Shown: positions 7,675 through 18,304, counted from the first letter of the stretch. The stretch: DNA of 50,460 nt from Porphyromonas somerae DSM 23386 (GCF_000372405.1 NZ_AQVC01000013.1:1-50460); one strand, 5' to 3'. Program-made: numbers and translations. Notes: generated by a model from the letters alone, not told the origin.

Positions 7675-9000
7675 ATGAGTGACGAAAGCTCTATAGTGAG
7701 GGAAGCCCCGACGCAGGCGTGGTGGCACCCCAATAGGCTCTTCATCGGTAGCAAAGCAATATGGGCTATAATGTTGGTACTGATGTCGATTAGCCTATGG
7801 ATTGTTTTTTCTTCGACCAGCACCAAGGCGTTTGGCTCTTGGGCGAGTGGAGGTGGCTTCTTTAATATGTTTGGAAAGCACATACTTTCAATGGGATTAG
7901 CCATTGGGCTCTGTGTGGCGGTATCACATATTCCACTACGTTTCTTTAGGAAGTATGCGAGGCTCTTTTTATTTTTCAGTTTTATCCTACTCCTCTACGT
8001 GCTTTTTAGGGGTCAGGATCTCAATGATGCAAAGCGACAAATCTCACTCGCGGGTATCTCCTTTCAGCCTTCAGAGCTAGCGAGGCTCGCCTTGATCAAC
8101 TTTGTGGCAACGCAACTGAGGTTCAAAGATGGGCGACACGCTTCGGCACGTAACTTCTGGGTGATATTCATCACCACCGGTTTATTTTGTCTGCCTATCT
8201 TCCTAGAGAATATATCGACAGCTCTGATCCTTGCCTCGGTGGTCTTTTGTATCTCTTACATGGGAGGTGCCAATCGGAAGATGATGAGGCGATTGCTTTT
8301 GGGGGGCTTAGGGGCTTTGGCATTGGTGATTATGCTACTAGTTTTGGTGCCAAGTATTCGAGAGGGCGGAGTAACTCGCTTGGGCACAGGCTATGCTCGA
8401 ATTGAGCGATTCATAACGCAAGTGGGAGCACCTATCAATTCGGATACCTACAGCGATATTGATGGAAAGGATCTGCAGATTGTTTCATCACAAAGAGCGA
8501 TTGCCAATAGCCACCTGTTGGGTGTAGGCTTTGGTAAAAGTGAGATGCGCAACCTCCTTCCCGAGCCATATTCGGACTTTGTATTTAGCATCTTGGTGGA
8601 GGAAGGGGGAATTGCCGCAGCTATTTTGGTGGTACTGACCTACTTGGCTCTATTCTTTATTATCGGAGGGATCGGAAGGCGTACCAATAGTGTCTACCAA
8701 ACCCTCTTGGTACAGGGGATAGGGTTGATTATCACACTACAAGCCTTCCTGCATATGCTCATCTGTGTCAATCTATTCCCGATCACTGGGCAAAACCTCC
8801 CATTTATCAGTCGAGGTGGCTCTAGCTATCTAGTGACGGGGATTTACTTCGGCATCCTTTTGGCGGTAAGCCACGATAATAAACGGAAGGAGGAGGAGCG
8901 GATTGCCAAAGCAGGGGGTCTCAACCAAATAGTTGCTACAGAGGCTATCCCAGAGATGCCTCCAATAGAGAGTGAACCAGTAGAAAATGTGGAGCCATGA
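7675..9000 (+). CDS. ftsW: Peptidoglycan glycosyltransferase / division protein FtsW
   Basis: SEDS-family integral membrane protein of 441 residues that polymerises lipid II at the division septum with its partner class b PBP. About ten hydrophobic segments are visible, with family features including FQPSELARLALINF and, near the C-terminus, GQNLPFISRGGSS. The stop overlaps the murG start (ATGA), as is usual in the division and cell wall cluster. The RodA paralogue is the main alternative, but the neighbours murG, murC and ftsQ support FtsW. The Arg/Lys-rich cytosolic C-terminal tail after about 400 is family-variable. No mraY or murD lies upstream. Confidence 0.93.
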   Translation: MSDESSIVREAPTQAWWHPNRLFIGSKAIWAIMLVLMSISLWIVFSSTSTKAFGSWASGGGFFNMFGKHILSMGLAIGLCVAVSHIPLRFFRKYARLFLFFSFILLLYVLFRGQDLNDAKRQISLAGISFQPSELARLALINFVATQLRFKDGRHASARNFWVIFITTGLFCLPIFLENISTALILASVVFCISYMGGANRKMMRRLLLGGLGALALVIMLLVLVPSIREGGVTRLGTGYARIERFITQVGAPINSDTYSDIDGKDLQIVSSQRAIANSHLLGVGFGKSEMRNLLPEPYSDFVFSILVEEGGIAAAILVVLTYLALFFIIGGIGRRTNSVYQTLLVQGIGLIITLQAFLHMLICVNLFPITGQNLPFISRGGSSYLVTGIYFGILLAVSHDNKRKEEERIAKAGGLNQIVATEAIPEMPPIESEPVENVEP

Positions 9001-10151
9001 GTACAAAACTAACCAATGTAATCATCAGCGGTGGTGGCACAGGGGGGCATATATTCCCCGCCATCTCTATTGCCAATGAGATAAAACGTCGATACCCAGA
9101 GTGTGAGGTGACCTTTGTGGGCGCCAAGGGACGTATGGAGGAGGAAAAGGTACCTGCAGCAGGGTATGATATCATCTTGCTACCGGTAGAGGGATTGAGC
9201 CGAGGCAAGAATCCCATTAAGCTATTCATCACCCTTTGGAAACTACTTAAGAGCCGACAACAAATCCGTAAGGAGCTAAAAAGGATCCGGCCACAAATCG
9301 TGATCGGTGTGGGAGGGTATGCCAGTGCCCCTACCCTTTTGGAGGCAAATGGGCTAAAAATACCGACTTTGGTGCAGGAGCAAAATTCATTTGCAGGCAA
9401 AACAAATAAATTAGTCGGCAAAAAGGCGGAGACAATTTGTGTGGCATACAAGGATATGGCTCGCTTTTTTCCGAAGGGAAAAAACCTCATACTTACGGGA
9501 AATCCAATCCGTAAGCAATTGGCTGATATACAACCACACGCTATAGAGGCGTATCAGCACTTCAAGCTGGACCCTAAAAAAAGAACGCTCTTAGTGATTG
9601 GGGGAAGCCTTGGAGCACGGACAATCAATGAGAGTATGGCAGCTGCCGTGAAGCTTTTTGCGAGTGAGCGGGAGACCATGCAACTCCTATGGCAGTGCGG
9701 AAAGGGCTACATAAAAGAGGGGCAAGAGCATCTCAAAAGCCAAGGGTTGGAAGATAAAAACATTGTACTCACTGACTTTATCAACCGTATGGACTATGCC
9801 TACTCGGTGGCCGATCTGGTGATCTCTAGGGCGGGAGCTAGCTCTATCTCGGAGCTATGTATGCTGGGGAAGCCTTCGATCTTGGTACCTAGCCCTAATG
9901 TGGCGGAGGATCACCAAACTAAAAATGCGCAAGCTCTGGTAGCGGATAACGCTGCGGTGATGGTGGCGGATGCCAACGCACGAGAGGCTTTGGTGCCGAA
10001 AGCTCTGGAGCTACTTGGGGCGGAGAAACAGCTGGAGGTGCTGGGCTCCAATGCCCTGAAGCTAGCCTGTCCAAAGGCGGATGAGACGATCGTGGATGAG
10101 GTGGTGAAAATTGTGGAGAAGTGGGAAGCGAAGAAAGCCACAAAGAAGTAG
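8997..10151 (+). CDS. murG: UDP-GlcNAc:undecaprenyl-PP-MurNAc-pentapeptide GlcNAc transferase
   Basis: Peripheral inner-membrane GT28 enzyme of 384 residues that turns lipid I into lipid II. The N-terminal glycine-rich loop SGGGTGGH is at 11-18; the UDP-GlcNAc-binding C-terminal domain has IGGSLGARTINE, SRAGASSISEL and PSPNVAEDHQTKNA. The start overlaps the ftsW stop by 4 nt and the gene ends 2 nt before murC, so FtsW, MurG and MurC are made together. The protein supplies the substrate that FtsW polymerises. Confidence 0.97.
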   Translation: MSTKLTNVIISGGGTGGHIFPAISIANEIKRRYPECEVTFVGAKGRMEEEKVPAAGYDIILLPVEGLSRGKNPIKLFITLWKLLKSRQQIRKELKRIRPQIVIGVGGYASAPTLLEANGLKIPTLVQEQNSFAGKTNKLVGKKAETICVAYKDMARFFPKGKNLILTGNPIRKQLADIQPHAIEAYQHFKLDPKKRTLLVIGGSLGARTINESMAAAVKLFASERETMQLLWQCGKGYIKEGQEHLKSQGLEDKNIVLTDFINRMDYAYSVADLVISRAGASSISELCMLGKPSILVPSPNVAEDHQTKNAQALVADNAAVMVADANAREALVPKALELLGAEKQLEVLGSNALKLACPKADETIVDEVVKIVEKWEAKKATKK

Positions 10152-10153
10152 AT

Positions 10154-11527
10154 ATGAAAGGGAAGAGTTATTTTTTCATCGGTATTGGGGGCATCGGCAT
10201 GAGTGCCATTGCACGCTATTTCCTTGCCGAAGGGGCTCATGTGGGAGGATATGATAGGATCCGCTCAAAGGTTTCCACGGCTTTGGAGGAGGCAGGAGCA
10301 GAGATTATCTATGAAGATCGTCCGGAGCTGATTCCCACCAAATACCAAGCACCTAGGGAGGTGCAGGTAGTCTACACGCCTGCAATACACGAGGATAATC
10401 ATATCCGCCAATACTACGCACAGCATGGCTACGAGCAGGTGAAGCGTTCGGTAGTGCTGGGGCAGATCACCCGAAGGCAAAATGCACTCTGTGTGGCGGG
10501 CACGCATGGTAAGACTACTACTAGTACACTTTTGGCTCATCTCCTTGAGCAATCGCACATTGGTGCCAATGCATTTCTCGGTGGAGTTTCCCAAAATAGT
10601 GGAAGCAACCTTTACTTAAACCCCAATAGCCCTTATGTGGTTATCGAAGCGGATGAGTATGATCGCTCGTTTCATCAACTAACCCCAACGCACGCGATTA
10701 TCACCTCTACAGAGCCAGACCACCTCGATATTTATGGAACACCTGAGGCATACCGAGAGGCTTTTCAGATCTTTGCAGATAAGATTAACGATGGGGGAGT
10801 GTTGCTCCTCAATGAGAAGGCACATTTAGATAAATGCCCTGAGGGGGTGAAGCTATTGCGCTATGGGAGCTCCTCACAATCCGACTACTGGTATAGCAAT
10901 GTGATCTACCGCGATGCAGAGCTTTATTTCGACTGGCACTACCCTGGTGGGTGCTACCAACAGCTCCAAATCGGCACTCCGGTGGAAATCAATGTGCTGA
11001 ATGCTACGGCGGCACTGGCACTAGCTCAGCACCTAGGAGCAACTGAGGAGGAATTGAGGGAGGGGTTGAAGAGTTTCTTGGGAAGCCGTCGCCGCTTTGA
11101 ACGATGGCTCAATGAGCCCCAACACCCGGTGATGATTGATGATTATGCCCATCACCCCGATGAAATCAAGGCATCGCTCACCTCTATTCGGAAGCTTTAC
11201 CCAGACAAAGAGATCGCAGTGGTTTTTCAGCCCCACCTTTTTAGTCGTACTGCTGACTTTATGAAGGAGTTTGCCGAAGCACTTTCGGTGGTGGATAATG
11301 TGATATTAATTCCTATCTACCCGGCCCGTGAAGAGCCTATCCCAGGGGTGACATCAGATGCATTGGCAAAGTTAGTTACCTCTCCGCTAAAGGCCTCTGT
11401 GACGAAGGAGGGGCTGATCCCTGAGCTACGTAAGCACCACTTTGATGTGCTAGTAATGATGGGGGCAGGAGATATTGAGTATCTGCTCCCCGAGGTACGT
11501 GACTATCTCAAGAGTGTAGTGATATGA
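10154..11527 (+). CDS. murC: UDP-N-acetylmuramate-L-alanine ligase
   Basis: Cytosolic Mur ligase adding L-Ala to UDP-MurNAc with ATP. The protein has 457 residues from the Met at 10154: the Rossmann loop GIGGIGMS at 10-17 and the ATP loop GTHGKTTT at 116-123, followed by EADEYDRSF and later YAHHPDEI and FQPHLFSRT, all typical of MurC. The reading frame is open upstream to 10121, but those 11 codons overlap murG, have no family similarity, and the 10154 Met gives the standard MurC N-terminus. The stop overlaps ftsQ by 4 nt. Confidence 0.96.
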   Translation: MKGKSYFFIGIGGIGMSAIARYFLAEGAHVGGYDRIRSKVSTALEEAGAEIIYEDRPELIPTKYQAPREVQVVYTPAIHEDNHIRQYYAQHGYEQVKRSVVLGQITRRQNALCVAGTHGKTTTSTLLAHLLEQSHIGANAFLGGVSQNSGSNLYLNPNSPYVVIEADEYDRSFHQLTPTHAIITSTEPDHLDIYGTPEAYREAFQIFADKINDGGVLLLNEKAHLDKCPEGVKLLRYGSSSQSDYWYSNVIYRDAELYFDWHYPGGCYQQLQIGTPVEINVLNATAALALAQHLGATEEELREGLKSFLGSRRRFERWLNEPQHPVMIDDYAHHPDEIKASLTSIRKLYPDKEIAVVFQPHLFSRTADFMKEFAEALSVVDNVILIPIYPAREEPIPGVTSDALAKLVTSPLKASVTKEGLIPELRKHHFDVLVMMGAGDIEYLLPEVRDYLKSVVI

Positions 11528-12270
11528 CGAGAAAGAAAGCCTCAACCCTATTGATTTGGCTGATAGCACTCACCCTATTAGGGGTTATGGGCTACTCTTA
11601 CTTTGCCTTCCGAGGGCAGTCGCGCTACATTGTGCAGCCCAATCGTACTCGCATAGTGATCCATGGGAGTGAGGCAGGTTTTTTAGATAAGGATGATGTG
11701 TCGCGCATACTTCCCATCGATATTACCGACACCACGACGGTCTCTGTGGATTTGGCAGGGATAGAAGGCCGAGTACGCCAAGAAATACCCTATGCCAAGA
11801 AGGTTAATGCTTATATTTCGCCCGCTGCGCATCAGATGACGGTACAGGTGGAGAGTCGCAAACCAGTCTTGCGCTTTTTCTCTGACCAAGGCTCCTTTCA
11901 CCTTGATGATGAGGGGAACCCAATGCGTACGAAGGTGGGCGTCTCGGTGTACCTTCCCATTGTAAGAGCTCACCAGGTCGACTCTATCACGCTCAAGCAG
12001 ACGCTTCTACCACTCAGTCAGTTTATGCAGACACACGAGGATTGGGCCTCTTTTTTCAGTGTGATTGAACTGAAGGAGGGCAATCGCCTGCACTTCTATC
12101 CACGAGTTGGTGACTATATATTTGAGGTGTTGGGAACGACTAATCTGGAGGAGGACCTGGAGAAGATACATACCTTTTACAATAAGATTGTGCCACAAGT
12201 GGGAGCAAATCGCTATCAACTAGTCAAACTCTCTTATTCTGGGCAGATTGTGTGTAAGCGTCGCCCATAA
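11524..12270 (+). CDS. ftsQ: Cell division protein FtsQ
   Basis: A 248-residue bitopic membrane protein: short basic cytosolic tail, one membrane helix at about 9-27 and a periplasmic domain with a POTRA-like start (about 43-110) and the family feature VESRKPVLRFF. In the divisome FtsQ links FtsK/FtsA-side and FtsB/L partners. The start overlaps murC (ATGA). In most Bacteroidales ftsA and ftsZ follow directly; here the cluster stops and lysS follows after a 142-nt gap with its own promoter. Confidence 0.88.
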   Translation: MTRKKASTLLIWLIALTLLGVMGYSYFAFRGQSRYIVQPNRTRIVIHGSEAGFLDKDDVSRILPIDITDTTTVSVDLAGIEGRVRQEIPYAKKVNAYISPAAHQMTVQVESRKPVLRFFSDQGSFHLDDEGNPMRTKVGVSVYLPIVRAHQVDSITLKQTLLPLSQFMQTHEDWASFFSVIELKEGNRLHFYPRVGDYIFEVLGTTNLEEDLEKIHTFYNKIVPQVGANRYQLVKLSYSGQIVCKRRP

Positions 12271-12329
12271 CCGACCTCCAAAAAGAGACGAAAAAGCTTT
12301 AATCATTAACACCACTCAATAATTTTGGG

Positions 12330-12337
12330 TAAGTTTG
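12330..12337 (+). promoter_or_regulatory. Bacteroidota -7 box before lysS
   Basis: TAAGTTTG matches TAnnTTTG, 75 nt before the lysS start and after the end of ftsQ. It separates the division genes from the lysS group. Confidence 0.55.
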
Positions 12338-12412
12338 TGCAAAGAGTTGTATCACCCAATAGGACAACCTATTGAGGGGAACATATTAGACATTATAATA
12401 TTCTATATATAG

Positions 12413-13957
12413 ATGAGTACTAGAGAGCTAAGTGAGCAGGAGGTATTAAGACGTCAGAGTCTGGAGAAGTTGAGGGAAATGGGAATTAACCCCTATCCAG
12501 CAGAGGAATTCAAAGTGACTGCATATGCCGATGAGGTATTGGCATCATTTGATGATGAAGCTCCTCGGAGAGAGGTGAGTATGGCAGGACGTATTATGAT
12601 GCGTCGTATCATGGGTAAAGCTTCATTCTGTGAGCTACAAGACTCCACTGGGCGTATCCAGCTCTATGTAACTCGTGACGATATTGCACCTGGTGAGGAT
12701 AAAGAGCTCTATAATACGGTATTTAAGAAGCTCCTAGATATCGGTGACTTCATTGGCATTAAGGGATATGTATTCCGTACCAAGATGGGTGAGGTATCTA
12801 TCCACGTACAGGAGCTGAAGCTCCTATCCAAGAGCTTACGCCCTCTTCCTGTGGTAAAAGTGAAGGATGGCGTCACTTATGATGCCTTTGGTGACCCTGA
12901 GCAGAGGTACCGTATGAGGTATGTAGACCTAGTGGTGAACCCTCAAGTGAAGGAGGTATTTATCAAGCGCAGTAAGACGTTCAAGGCGATGCGTGAATTC
13001 CTAGATGCACGTGGCTATCTGGAGGTAGAGACTCCTATCCTACAAAGCATCCCAGGTGGTGCTGCAGCTCGTCCTTTTGTCACTCACCACAATGCTCTGG
13101 ATATACCACTTTACCTGCGTATTGCTAATGAGCTTTACCTAAAGCGACTGATTGTGGGTGGATTCAATGGGGTGTATGAGTTTAGCAAAAACTTCCGCAA
13201 TGAGGGAATGGACCGTACCCACAATCCAGAATTTACAGCGATGGAGGTCTATGTACCCTACACCGACTACAACTGGATGATGGAGATGACGGAGCAGATG
13301 CTAGAGTACATCGCTATCCAGGTGAATGGGACGACCAAGACCAAGGTAGGTGACCGCGAGATTGACTTTAAGGCGCCCTACCCTCGTGTGACGATGCGTG
13401 ATGCCATTCTAAAGTACACAGGCTTTGACATCAAGGGGAAGAGCGAGGAGGAGCTCCGTGAAGCATGTAAGGCTCAGGGAATAGCTGTGGATAAAACCAT
13501 GGGCAAGGGAAAGCTGATTGATGAGCTATTTGGTGAGAAGTGTGAGGGTAATTATATTCAACCCACCTATATTACCGACTATCCTGTGGAGATGTCGCCT
13601 CTTACGAAGATGCACCGCACAGAACCAGAAATTACGGAGCGTTTTGAATTAATGGTCAATGGTAAGGAGCTTCTCAATGCCTATTCGGAGCTGAATGATC
13701 CTATTGACCAATTGGAGCGTTTCCAACATCAGATGGAGCTTTCGGAGAAAGGAGATGATGAGGCGATGCTGATTGACCAAGACTTTGTAAGAGCTCTGGA
13801 GTATGGTATGCCACCAACGAGCGGTATGGGAATCGGAATGGATCGCTTTGTGATGCTATTGACGGGACAAGAAAGCATACAAGAGGTGCTTCTATTCCCT
13901 CAAATGAAACCCGAGGTAAAGGCGAAGAGTGAAACAACAGAAAAAGACGATGAGTAA
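12413..13957 (+). CDS. lysS: Lysyl-tRNA synthetase, class II
   Basis: Charges tRNA-Lys in the cytosol. The 514-residue protein has an N-terminal OB-fold anticodon-binding domain (about 55-145) and a class II catalytic core with motif 2 [14 protein letters not shown] at 261-274 and motif 3 GMGIGMDRF at 471-479. The C-terminus ends soon after motif 3 with a short charged tail. The stop overlaps the gpsA start region by 8 nt. Confidence 0.97.
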   Translation: MSTRELSEQEVLRRQSLEKLREMGINPYPAEEFKVTAYADEVLASFDDEAPRREVSMAGRIMMRRIMGKASFCELQDSTGRIQLYVTRDDIAPGEDKELYNTVFKKLLDIGDFIGIKGYVFRTKMGEVSIHVQELKLLSKSLRPLPVVKVKDGVTYDAFGDPEQRYRMRYVDLVVNPQVKEVFIKRSKTFKAMREFLDARGYLEVETPILQSIPGGAAARPFVTHHNALDIPLYLRIANELYLKRLIVGGFNGVYEFSKNFRNEGMDRTHNPEFTAMEVYVPYTDYNWMMEMTEQMLEYIAIQVNGTTKTKVGDREIDFKAPYPRVTMRDAILKYTGFDIKGKSEEELREACKAQGIAVDKTMGKGKLIDELFGEKCEGNYIQPTYITDYPVEMSPLTKMHRTEPEITERFELMVNGKELLNAYSELNDPIDQLERFQHQMELSEKGDDEAMLIDQDFVRALEYGMPPTSGMGIGMDRFVMLLTGQESIQEVLLFPQMKPEVKAKSETTEKDDE

Positions 13958-14954
13958 CTGGCAACCGGGTAAAATAGGGATCATCGGTAGCGGTAGCTGG
14001 GGCACTGCTCTTGCCAAGATTGTCTTGGAGCATGAGGAGCGTATCAATTGGTACTTCCGCTTCGGAGAGACGGTGCGGCAGTTTAAGCACTCGCAGCACA
14101 ACCCCACCTACCTTACTAGTCAGATTTTTGATACAGATAGGATTGATTTCTTTACGGATATTCCTAAGATCGTAGCTAAGTCGGACACTCTTATATTAGT
14201 GACCCCATCCCCTTACATCAAGGGAACACTTGATAAAGCAAAGCCTGGCTCGCTTCAGAAAAAAACCATTCTCAACGCAGTTAAGGGTATTATACCTGAC
14301 AACTATGTGGTGATTTCGGACTACTTGAGCGACCAACTACAGATACCAGAGGAGCAAATAGCAGTGATCAGTGGTCCAACTCACGCAGAGGAGGTGGCAC
14401 TTGAGCGATTGAGCTACCTCACATTGGCTTGTAGTAATGGGAAGAGGGCAGAGCAGATGAGTCAGATATTTAATTCTGATTACACGTTTTGTAATGTCAG
14501 TACGGACGTACGTGGAATAGAGCTGGGGAGTGTACTAAAGAACATCTACGCTATAGCTGCTGGGGTATGCCAAAGCCTTCGCATGGGAGATAACTTCCAA
14601 GCGGTACTGCTCTCCAACGCGATAAAGGAGATGGACTACTTCCTTTCGGAAGTGACTGATGCGGAGCGAAATATAAATGACTCTGTATACCTTGGTGACC
14701 TATTGGTAACTGGCTACTCTCGCTACAGTCGCAACCGCACTCTCGGCACTCTGATAGGAAAAGGGTACTCGGTGATGCAGGCACAAGATGAAATGGAGCT
14801 GACACCAGAGGGATATTATGGGGCGAAGTGCATCCACGTACTCCTGAAAAAGCACCGAATTGAGTTGCCTATAGCACAAGCTGTCTATGACCTCCTCTAC
14901 AAGAAGGAGAATGCACGGGAAACCTTTGAAAAACTGAGCTTAAAACTTAAGTAA
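13950..14954 (+). CDS. gpsA: Glycerol-3-phosphate dehydrogenase [NAD(P)+]
   Basis: Reduces dihydroxyacetone phosphate to sn-glycerol 3-phosphate for phospholipid synthesis. From the Met at 13950 the protein has 334 residues, with the dinucleotide loop [11 protein letters not shown] near 12-22, NAVKGI near 110 and the catalytic-domain segment [12 protein letters not shown] near 191-202. The frame is open to 13929, seven codons farther into lysS, but the 13950 start puts the Rossmann strand at the usual distance and overlaps lysS by only 8 nt. It is followed 11 nt later by pgi. Confidence 0.94.
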   Translation: MSNWQPGKIGIIGSGSWGTALAKIVLEHEERINWYFRFGETVRQFKHSQHNPTYLTSQIFDTDRIDFFTDIPKIVAKSDTLILVTPSPYIKGTLDKAKPGSLQKKTILNAVKGIIPDNYVVISDYLSDQLQIPEEQIAVISGPTHAEEVALERLSYLTLACSNGKRAEQMSQIFNSDYTFCNVSTDVRGIELGSVLKNIYAIAAGVCQSLRMGDNFQAVLLSNAIKEMDYFLSEVTDAERNINDSVYLGDLLVTGYSRYSRNRTLGTLIGKGYSVMQAQDEMELTPEGYYGAKCIHVLLKKHRIELPIAQAVYDLLYKKENARETFEKLSLKLK

Positions 14955-14965
14955 ATAAAGATAAG

Positions 14966-16306
14966 ATGAAAGTAACTATAAATAATGCTCTTAGAGATAA
15001 TAAGGTGAAGAGCCTTTATGAAGCACTCTTGCCAAAAGCTAAAGAGAGTCACCAACTCCTACACTCCGAAGAGGGCAAGGGAAATGACTTCCTAGGCTGG
15101 AGAGAGCTTCCATTTGAGATCTCTGATGAGATGATAGCAGATATCCAAAAGACTGCTGATAGGCTACGGGAAGATTGTGAGTACGTTATCTCAATCGGCA
15201 TTGGTGGTTCCTACCTAGGTATCAAAGCGGTGGTTGAGGCTCTTTCGGACTCGTTTGCCCATCTAAAACCAGCTACGGGTGCCCACTTGCTATTTGCAGG
15301 TCACCACATCTCTGAGGATTATCTTTCAGAGCTTCTGGATCTAGTGAAGGGGCATAAGTTTGGGCTTATCAACATCTCAAAGAGTGGTACTACAACTGAG
15401 CCAGCTATTGCCTTCCGTCTTCTTAAGCAACTGCTAGAGGAGCAGGAGGGAGAAGACTTTGCTCGCCAACATATCGTAGCCATTACCGACCATTCAAAGG
15501 GAGCCCTACGCACACTTGCCGATAAGAAAGGATACAAGAGCTATGTTATACCTGACAATGTGGGTGGTCGCTTTAGCGTACTGACCCCAGTAGGTCTACT
15601 ACCTATAGCTACCGCAGGCTTTGATATTAAGGCCTTGGTTAATGGAGCGAAAGATATGGCTCAAAAGCTAGATATTAATAGCAGTGAGGCGACTATTGTA
15701 GAGCAACACGCTGCCACACGAATTGCCCTATATCAGAGTGGCAAGAAGATTGAGCTTTTAGTCAACTTTCACCCCAAGATGCACTATATTAATGAGTGGT
15801 GGAAACAATTATTCGGAGAGAGTGAAGGAAAAGACCACAAAGGAATATTCCCAGCTGCTGTGGACTTCACCACCGACCTCCACTCTATGGGGCAGTGGAT
15901 CCAAGATGGGGAGCGGATCATCTTTGAGACCTTTGTGACGATAGATGAGAGCGAGCACCGTCTTGAGATACCAAGTGATCAGGAGAATCTTGATGGACTT
16001 AATTTTATTGCCGGTAAACGGATTAGTTTTGTCAACAAACAGGCTGAGAAAGGGACTATGTTGGCTCACCTAGATGGAAGCGTGCCACTAGTTAATATCA
16101 CCTTACCACGGCTAGATGCATACAATATTGGGCAACTCTTTTATTACTTTGAGAAGCTGGTAGCGATTAGTGGATACCTCACTGGGGTCAATCCATTTGA
16201 TCAACCAGGTGTAGAAGCCTACAAAAAGAATATGTTTGCACTGCTGAATAAGCCTGGATATGAGGAAGCCTCTAAGTCTATTCAAGGGCGCGTCAATGAA
16301 CTGTAA
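14966..16306 (+). CDS. pgi: Glucose-6-phosphate isomerase
   Basis: Interconverts glucose 6-phosphate and fructose 6-phosphate. The 446-residue protein is the short form found in Bacteroidales and Bacilli. It has [12 protein letters not shown] near 76-87, the sugar-phosphate loop [11 protein letters not shown] near 136-146, [12 protein letters not shown], and the C-terminal [14 protein letters not shown]. It is co-directional and tightly spaced with gpsA (11 nt) and the DUF4290 gene (5 nt). Confidence 0.96.
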   Translation: MKVTINNALRDNKVKSLYEALLPKAKESHQLLHSEEGKGNDFLGWRELPFEISDEMIADIQKTADRLREDCEYVISIGIGGSYLGIKAVVEALSDSFAHLKPATGAHLLFAGHHISEDYLSELLDLVKGHKFGLINISKSGTTTEPAIAFRLLKQLLEEQEGEDFARQHIVAITDHSKGALRTLADKKGYKSYVIPDNVGGRFSVLTPVGLLPIATAGFDIKALVNGAKDMAQKLDINSSEATIVEQHAATRIALYQSGKKIELLVNFHPKMHYINEWWKQLFGESEGKDHKGIFPAAVDFTTDLHSMGQWIQDGERIIFETFVTIDESEHRLEIPSDQENLDGLNFIAGKRISFVNKQAEKGTMLAHLDGSVPLVNITLPRLDAYNIGQLFYYFEKLVAISGYLTGVNPFDQPGVEAYKKNMFALLNKPGYEEASKSIQGRVNEL

Positions 16307-16311
16307 CACCT

Positions 16312-16950
16312 ATGGATAAAAGCTACAATACACTTTCAAAGCCTCTGATCCTACCTGAATATGGGAGGCATATCCAAAATATGGTAGATTACTGCTTGAC
16401 TTTGAAGGACGAAGCGGAGAGGCAGCGCTGTGCAGAGTCAATTATAGCTACGATGGATATGGTCTCAACCCGTGATAAGGAGCGGGAAGATCATACGCAA
16501 GTGTTGTGGGATCACCTATACATTATGTCGGACTTCAAACTGGATATTGACTTCCCCTATCAGGTGACCTCAAAAGAGGAGTATCACTCGCAGATAAAAT
16601 GTGCGCTAGATAATGACCACCAACAAAAACCTCTCTATAGGCACTATGGTAGGATTATTGAGCGAATGATACAAGCAGTATTGGCACTGCCAGAGGGAGA
16701 AGAGCGTGACGCATTGGCAAAGGAAACCGCCTTGCAGATGAAACGTAGCTATATGCAGTGGAATAAGGACAGCGTAGCCAATGCTAAGATTTTCTCAGAT
16801 CTCTATGAGCTATCGGAGGGGAAAATATATTTGGATGAGCTAACTTGTCAGCTACCCGATGCTAAGGAATTCGCGTCTCAAGCTCCACAAAAGGAGAACC
16901 GAACCTACACGATGAAAAGGAATAAAAACAACCGTAGGAAGAGGAGGTAA
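16312..16950 (+). CDS. DUF4290 domain protein
   Basis: A 212-residue cytosolic protein of the Bacteroidota-specific DUF4290 family, recognised by the N-terminal LILPEYGRHIQNMVDY and the later LYRHYGRIIERMI, two similar helical segments. The last 20 residues are strongly basic (NKNNRRKRR end), suggesting contact with RNA or DNA. It sits between pgi and murA, a neighbourhood familiar from other Bacteroidales. The function is unknown. Confidence 0.85.
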   Translation: MDKSYNTLSKPLILPEYGRHIQNMVDYCLTLKDEAERQRCAESIIATMDMVSTRDKEREDHTQVLWDHLYIMSDFKLDIDFPYQVTSKEEYHSQIKCALDNDHQQKPLYRHYGRIIERMIQAVLALPEGEERDALAKETALQMKRSYMQWNKDSVANAKIFSDLYELSEGKIYLDELTCQLPDAKEFASQAPQKENRTYTMKRNKNNRRKRR

Positions 16951-16979
16951 TTACATCATCTATTAAATATTAAAGTACT

Positions 16980-18287
16980 ATGAGTTCGTTTGTTGTAGAG
17001 GGTGGTCACCAACTCCGTGGTAATATCCATCCACAAGGAGCAAAGAATGAAGCCCTGCAAGTTATTTCGGCAGTGCTTCTCACTAAAGAGGAGGTGCAGA
17101 TCAGCAATATCCCTGATATCTTGGACGTCAATAACTTGATCCAGCTCCTAATGGATATGGGGGTGCAGGTAAAGAAACTGACAGCGGACACATATTCTTT
17201 CAAGGCCGATAATATCAACCTAGACTTTGCCTACTCTAAGGCTTTCCTAGAGGCAAGTGGAAAGCTTCGAGGTAGTGTGCTTCTCATTGGACCGCTTTTA
17301 GCTAGGTTCAAGAAAGCATTGATAGGCAAACCTGGTGGCGATAAGATAGGAAGACGAAGGCTAGATACTCACTTCCAAGGATTTATAGACCTTGGTGCTC
17401 AGATGAAGTACGACGCTCAAAAGGAACTCTTTACGATAGAGGCAGAGGAGCCAATGCGGGGTACCTACATGCTACTTGAGGAGGCTTCTGTAACTGGTAC
17501 CGCCAACATCATTATGGCGGCAGTTCTTACAGAAGGAACTACTACTATATATCACGCCGCCTGTGAACCATATATTCAGCAGCTTTGCCGGATGCTTGTA
17601 CGGATGGGAGCAAAAATTGAAGGTATCGGGAGCAACCTACTTACCATCACTGGTGTGGAGAGCTTAGGAGGTACACAGCATAGGCTTTTGCCTGATATGA
17701 TTGAGGTGGGTAGCTTTATCGGAATGGCAGCTATGACAGGGTCGGAGATTACCATTAAGGAGGCCGATGTACACGAATTAGGGATCATCCCCAATGCCTT
17801 CAGGCGATTGGGTATTACCGTTGAAGAGCGAGATAATGACCTCTATGTACCAGCACACGACCATTATGAGATAGAGAGCTTTATGGATGGCTCTATCATG
17901 ACCATTGCCGATGCTCCTTGGCCAGGGCTAACGCCAGACCTTTTGAGTGTACTACTTGTTACCGCCACACAGGCAAGAGGTAGTGTATTGATCCACCAGA
18001 AGATGTTTGAGAGCCGCCTATTCTTTGTAGATAAGTTGATTGATATGGGAGCTCAAATTATACTTTGCGACCCCCACAGAGCTACAGTGATAGGGCTTGA
18101 CCGTAAGTTTAAGCTCAGGGGCGGCACCATGGTTTCACCAGATATCCGTGCTGGTATTGCACTACTCATCGCAGCGATGTCGGCCGATGGAACTAGTAGA
18201 ATCAATAATATTGACCAAATCGATAGGGGCTATCAATTTATTGATAAACGACTCAATCAATTAGGAGCAACCATCACCCGCGTATAA
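16980..18287 (+). CDS. murA: UDP-GlcNAc 1-carboxyvinyltransferase (Asp-type MurA)
   Basis: First committed step of peptidoglycan synthesis: transfer of enolpyruvate from PEP to UDP-GlcNAc. The 435-residue protein has the conserved Lys22-Asn23 pair (QGAKNEAL) and the active-site loop PGGDKIGRRRLDTHF. The residue at the position of the E. coli catalytic Cys115 is Asp121 (codon 17340-17342). Asp at this place is known from Mycobacterium and Chlamydia and makes MurA insensitive to fosfomycin while keeping activity; the same loop occurs in other Bacteroidota, so it is probably a lineage trait. rimM follows 17 nt later. Confidence 0.95.
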   Translation: MSSFVVEGGHQLRGNIHPQGAKNEALQVISAVLLTKEEVQISNIPDILDVNNLIQLLMDMGVQVKKLTADTYSFKADNINLDFAYSKAFLEASGKLRGSVLLIGPLLARFKKALIGKPGGDKIGRRRLDTHFQGFIDLGAQMKYDAQKELFTIEAEEPMRGTYMLLEEASVTGTANIIMAAVLTEGTTTIYHAACEPYIQQLCRMLVRMGAKIEGIGSNLLTITGVESLGGTQHRLLPDMIEVGSFIGMAAMTGSEITIKEADVHELGIIPNAFRRLGITVEERDNDLYVPAHDHYEIESFMDGSIMTIADAPWPGLTPDLLSVLLVTATQARGSVLIHQKMFESRLFFVDKLIDMGAQIILCDPHRATVIGLDRKFKLRGGTMVSPDIRAGIALLIAAMSADGTSRINNIDQIDRGYQFIDKRLNQLGATITRV

Positions 18288-18304
18288 ATATATATATAAG
18301 GAGT

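Noticed and set aside
10121-10153. Longer MurC start inside murG
   Set aside because: Eleven non-homologous codons in another frame of murG; the 10154 Met gives the family N-terminus.
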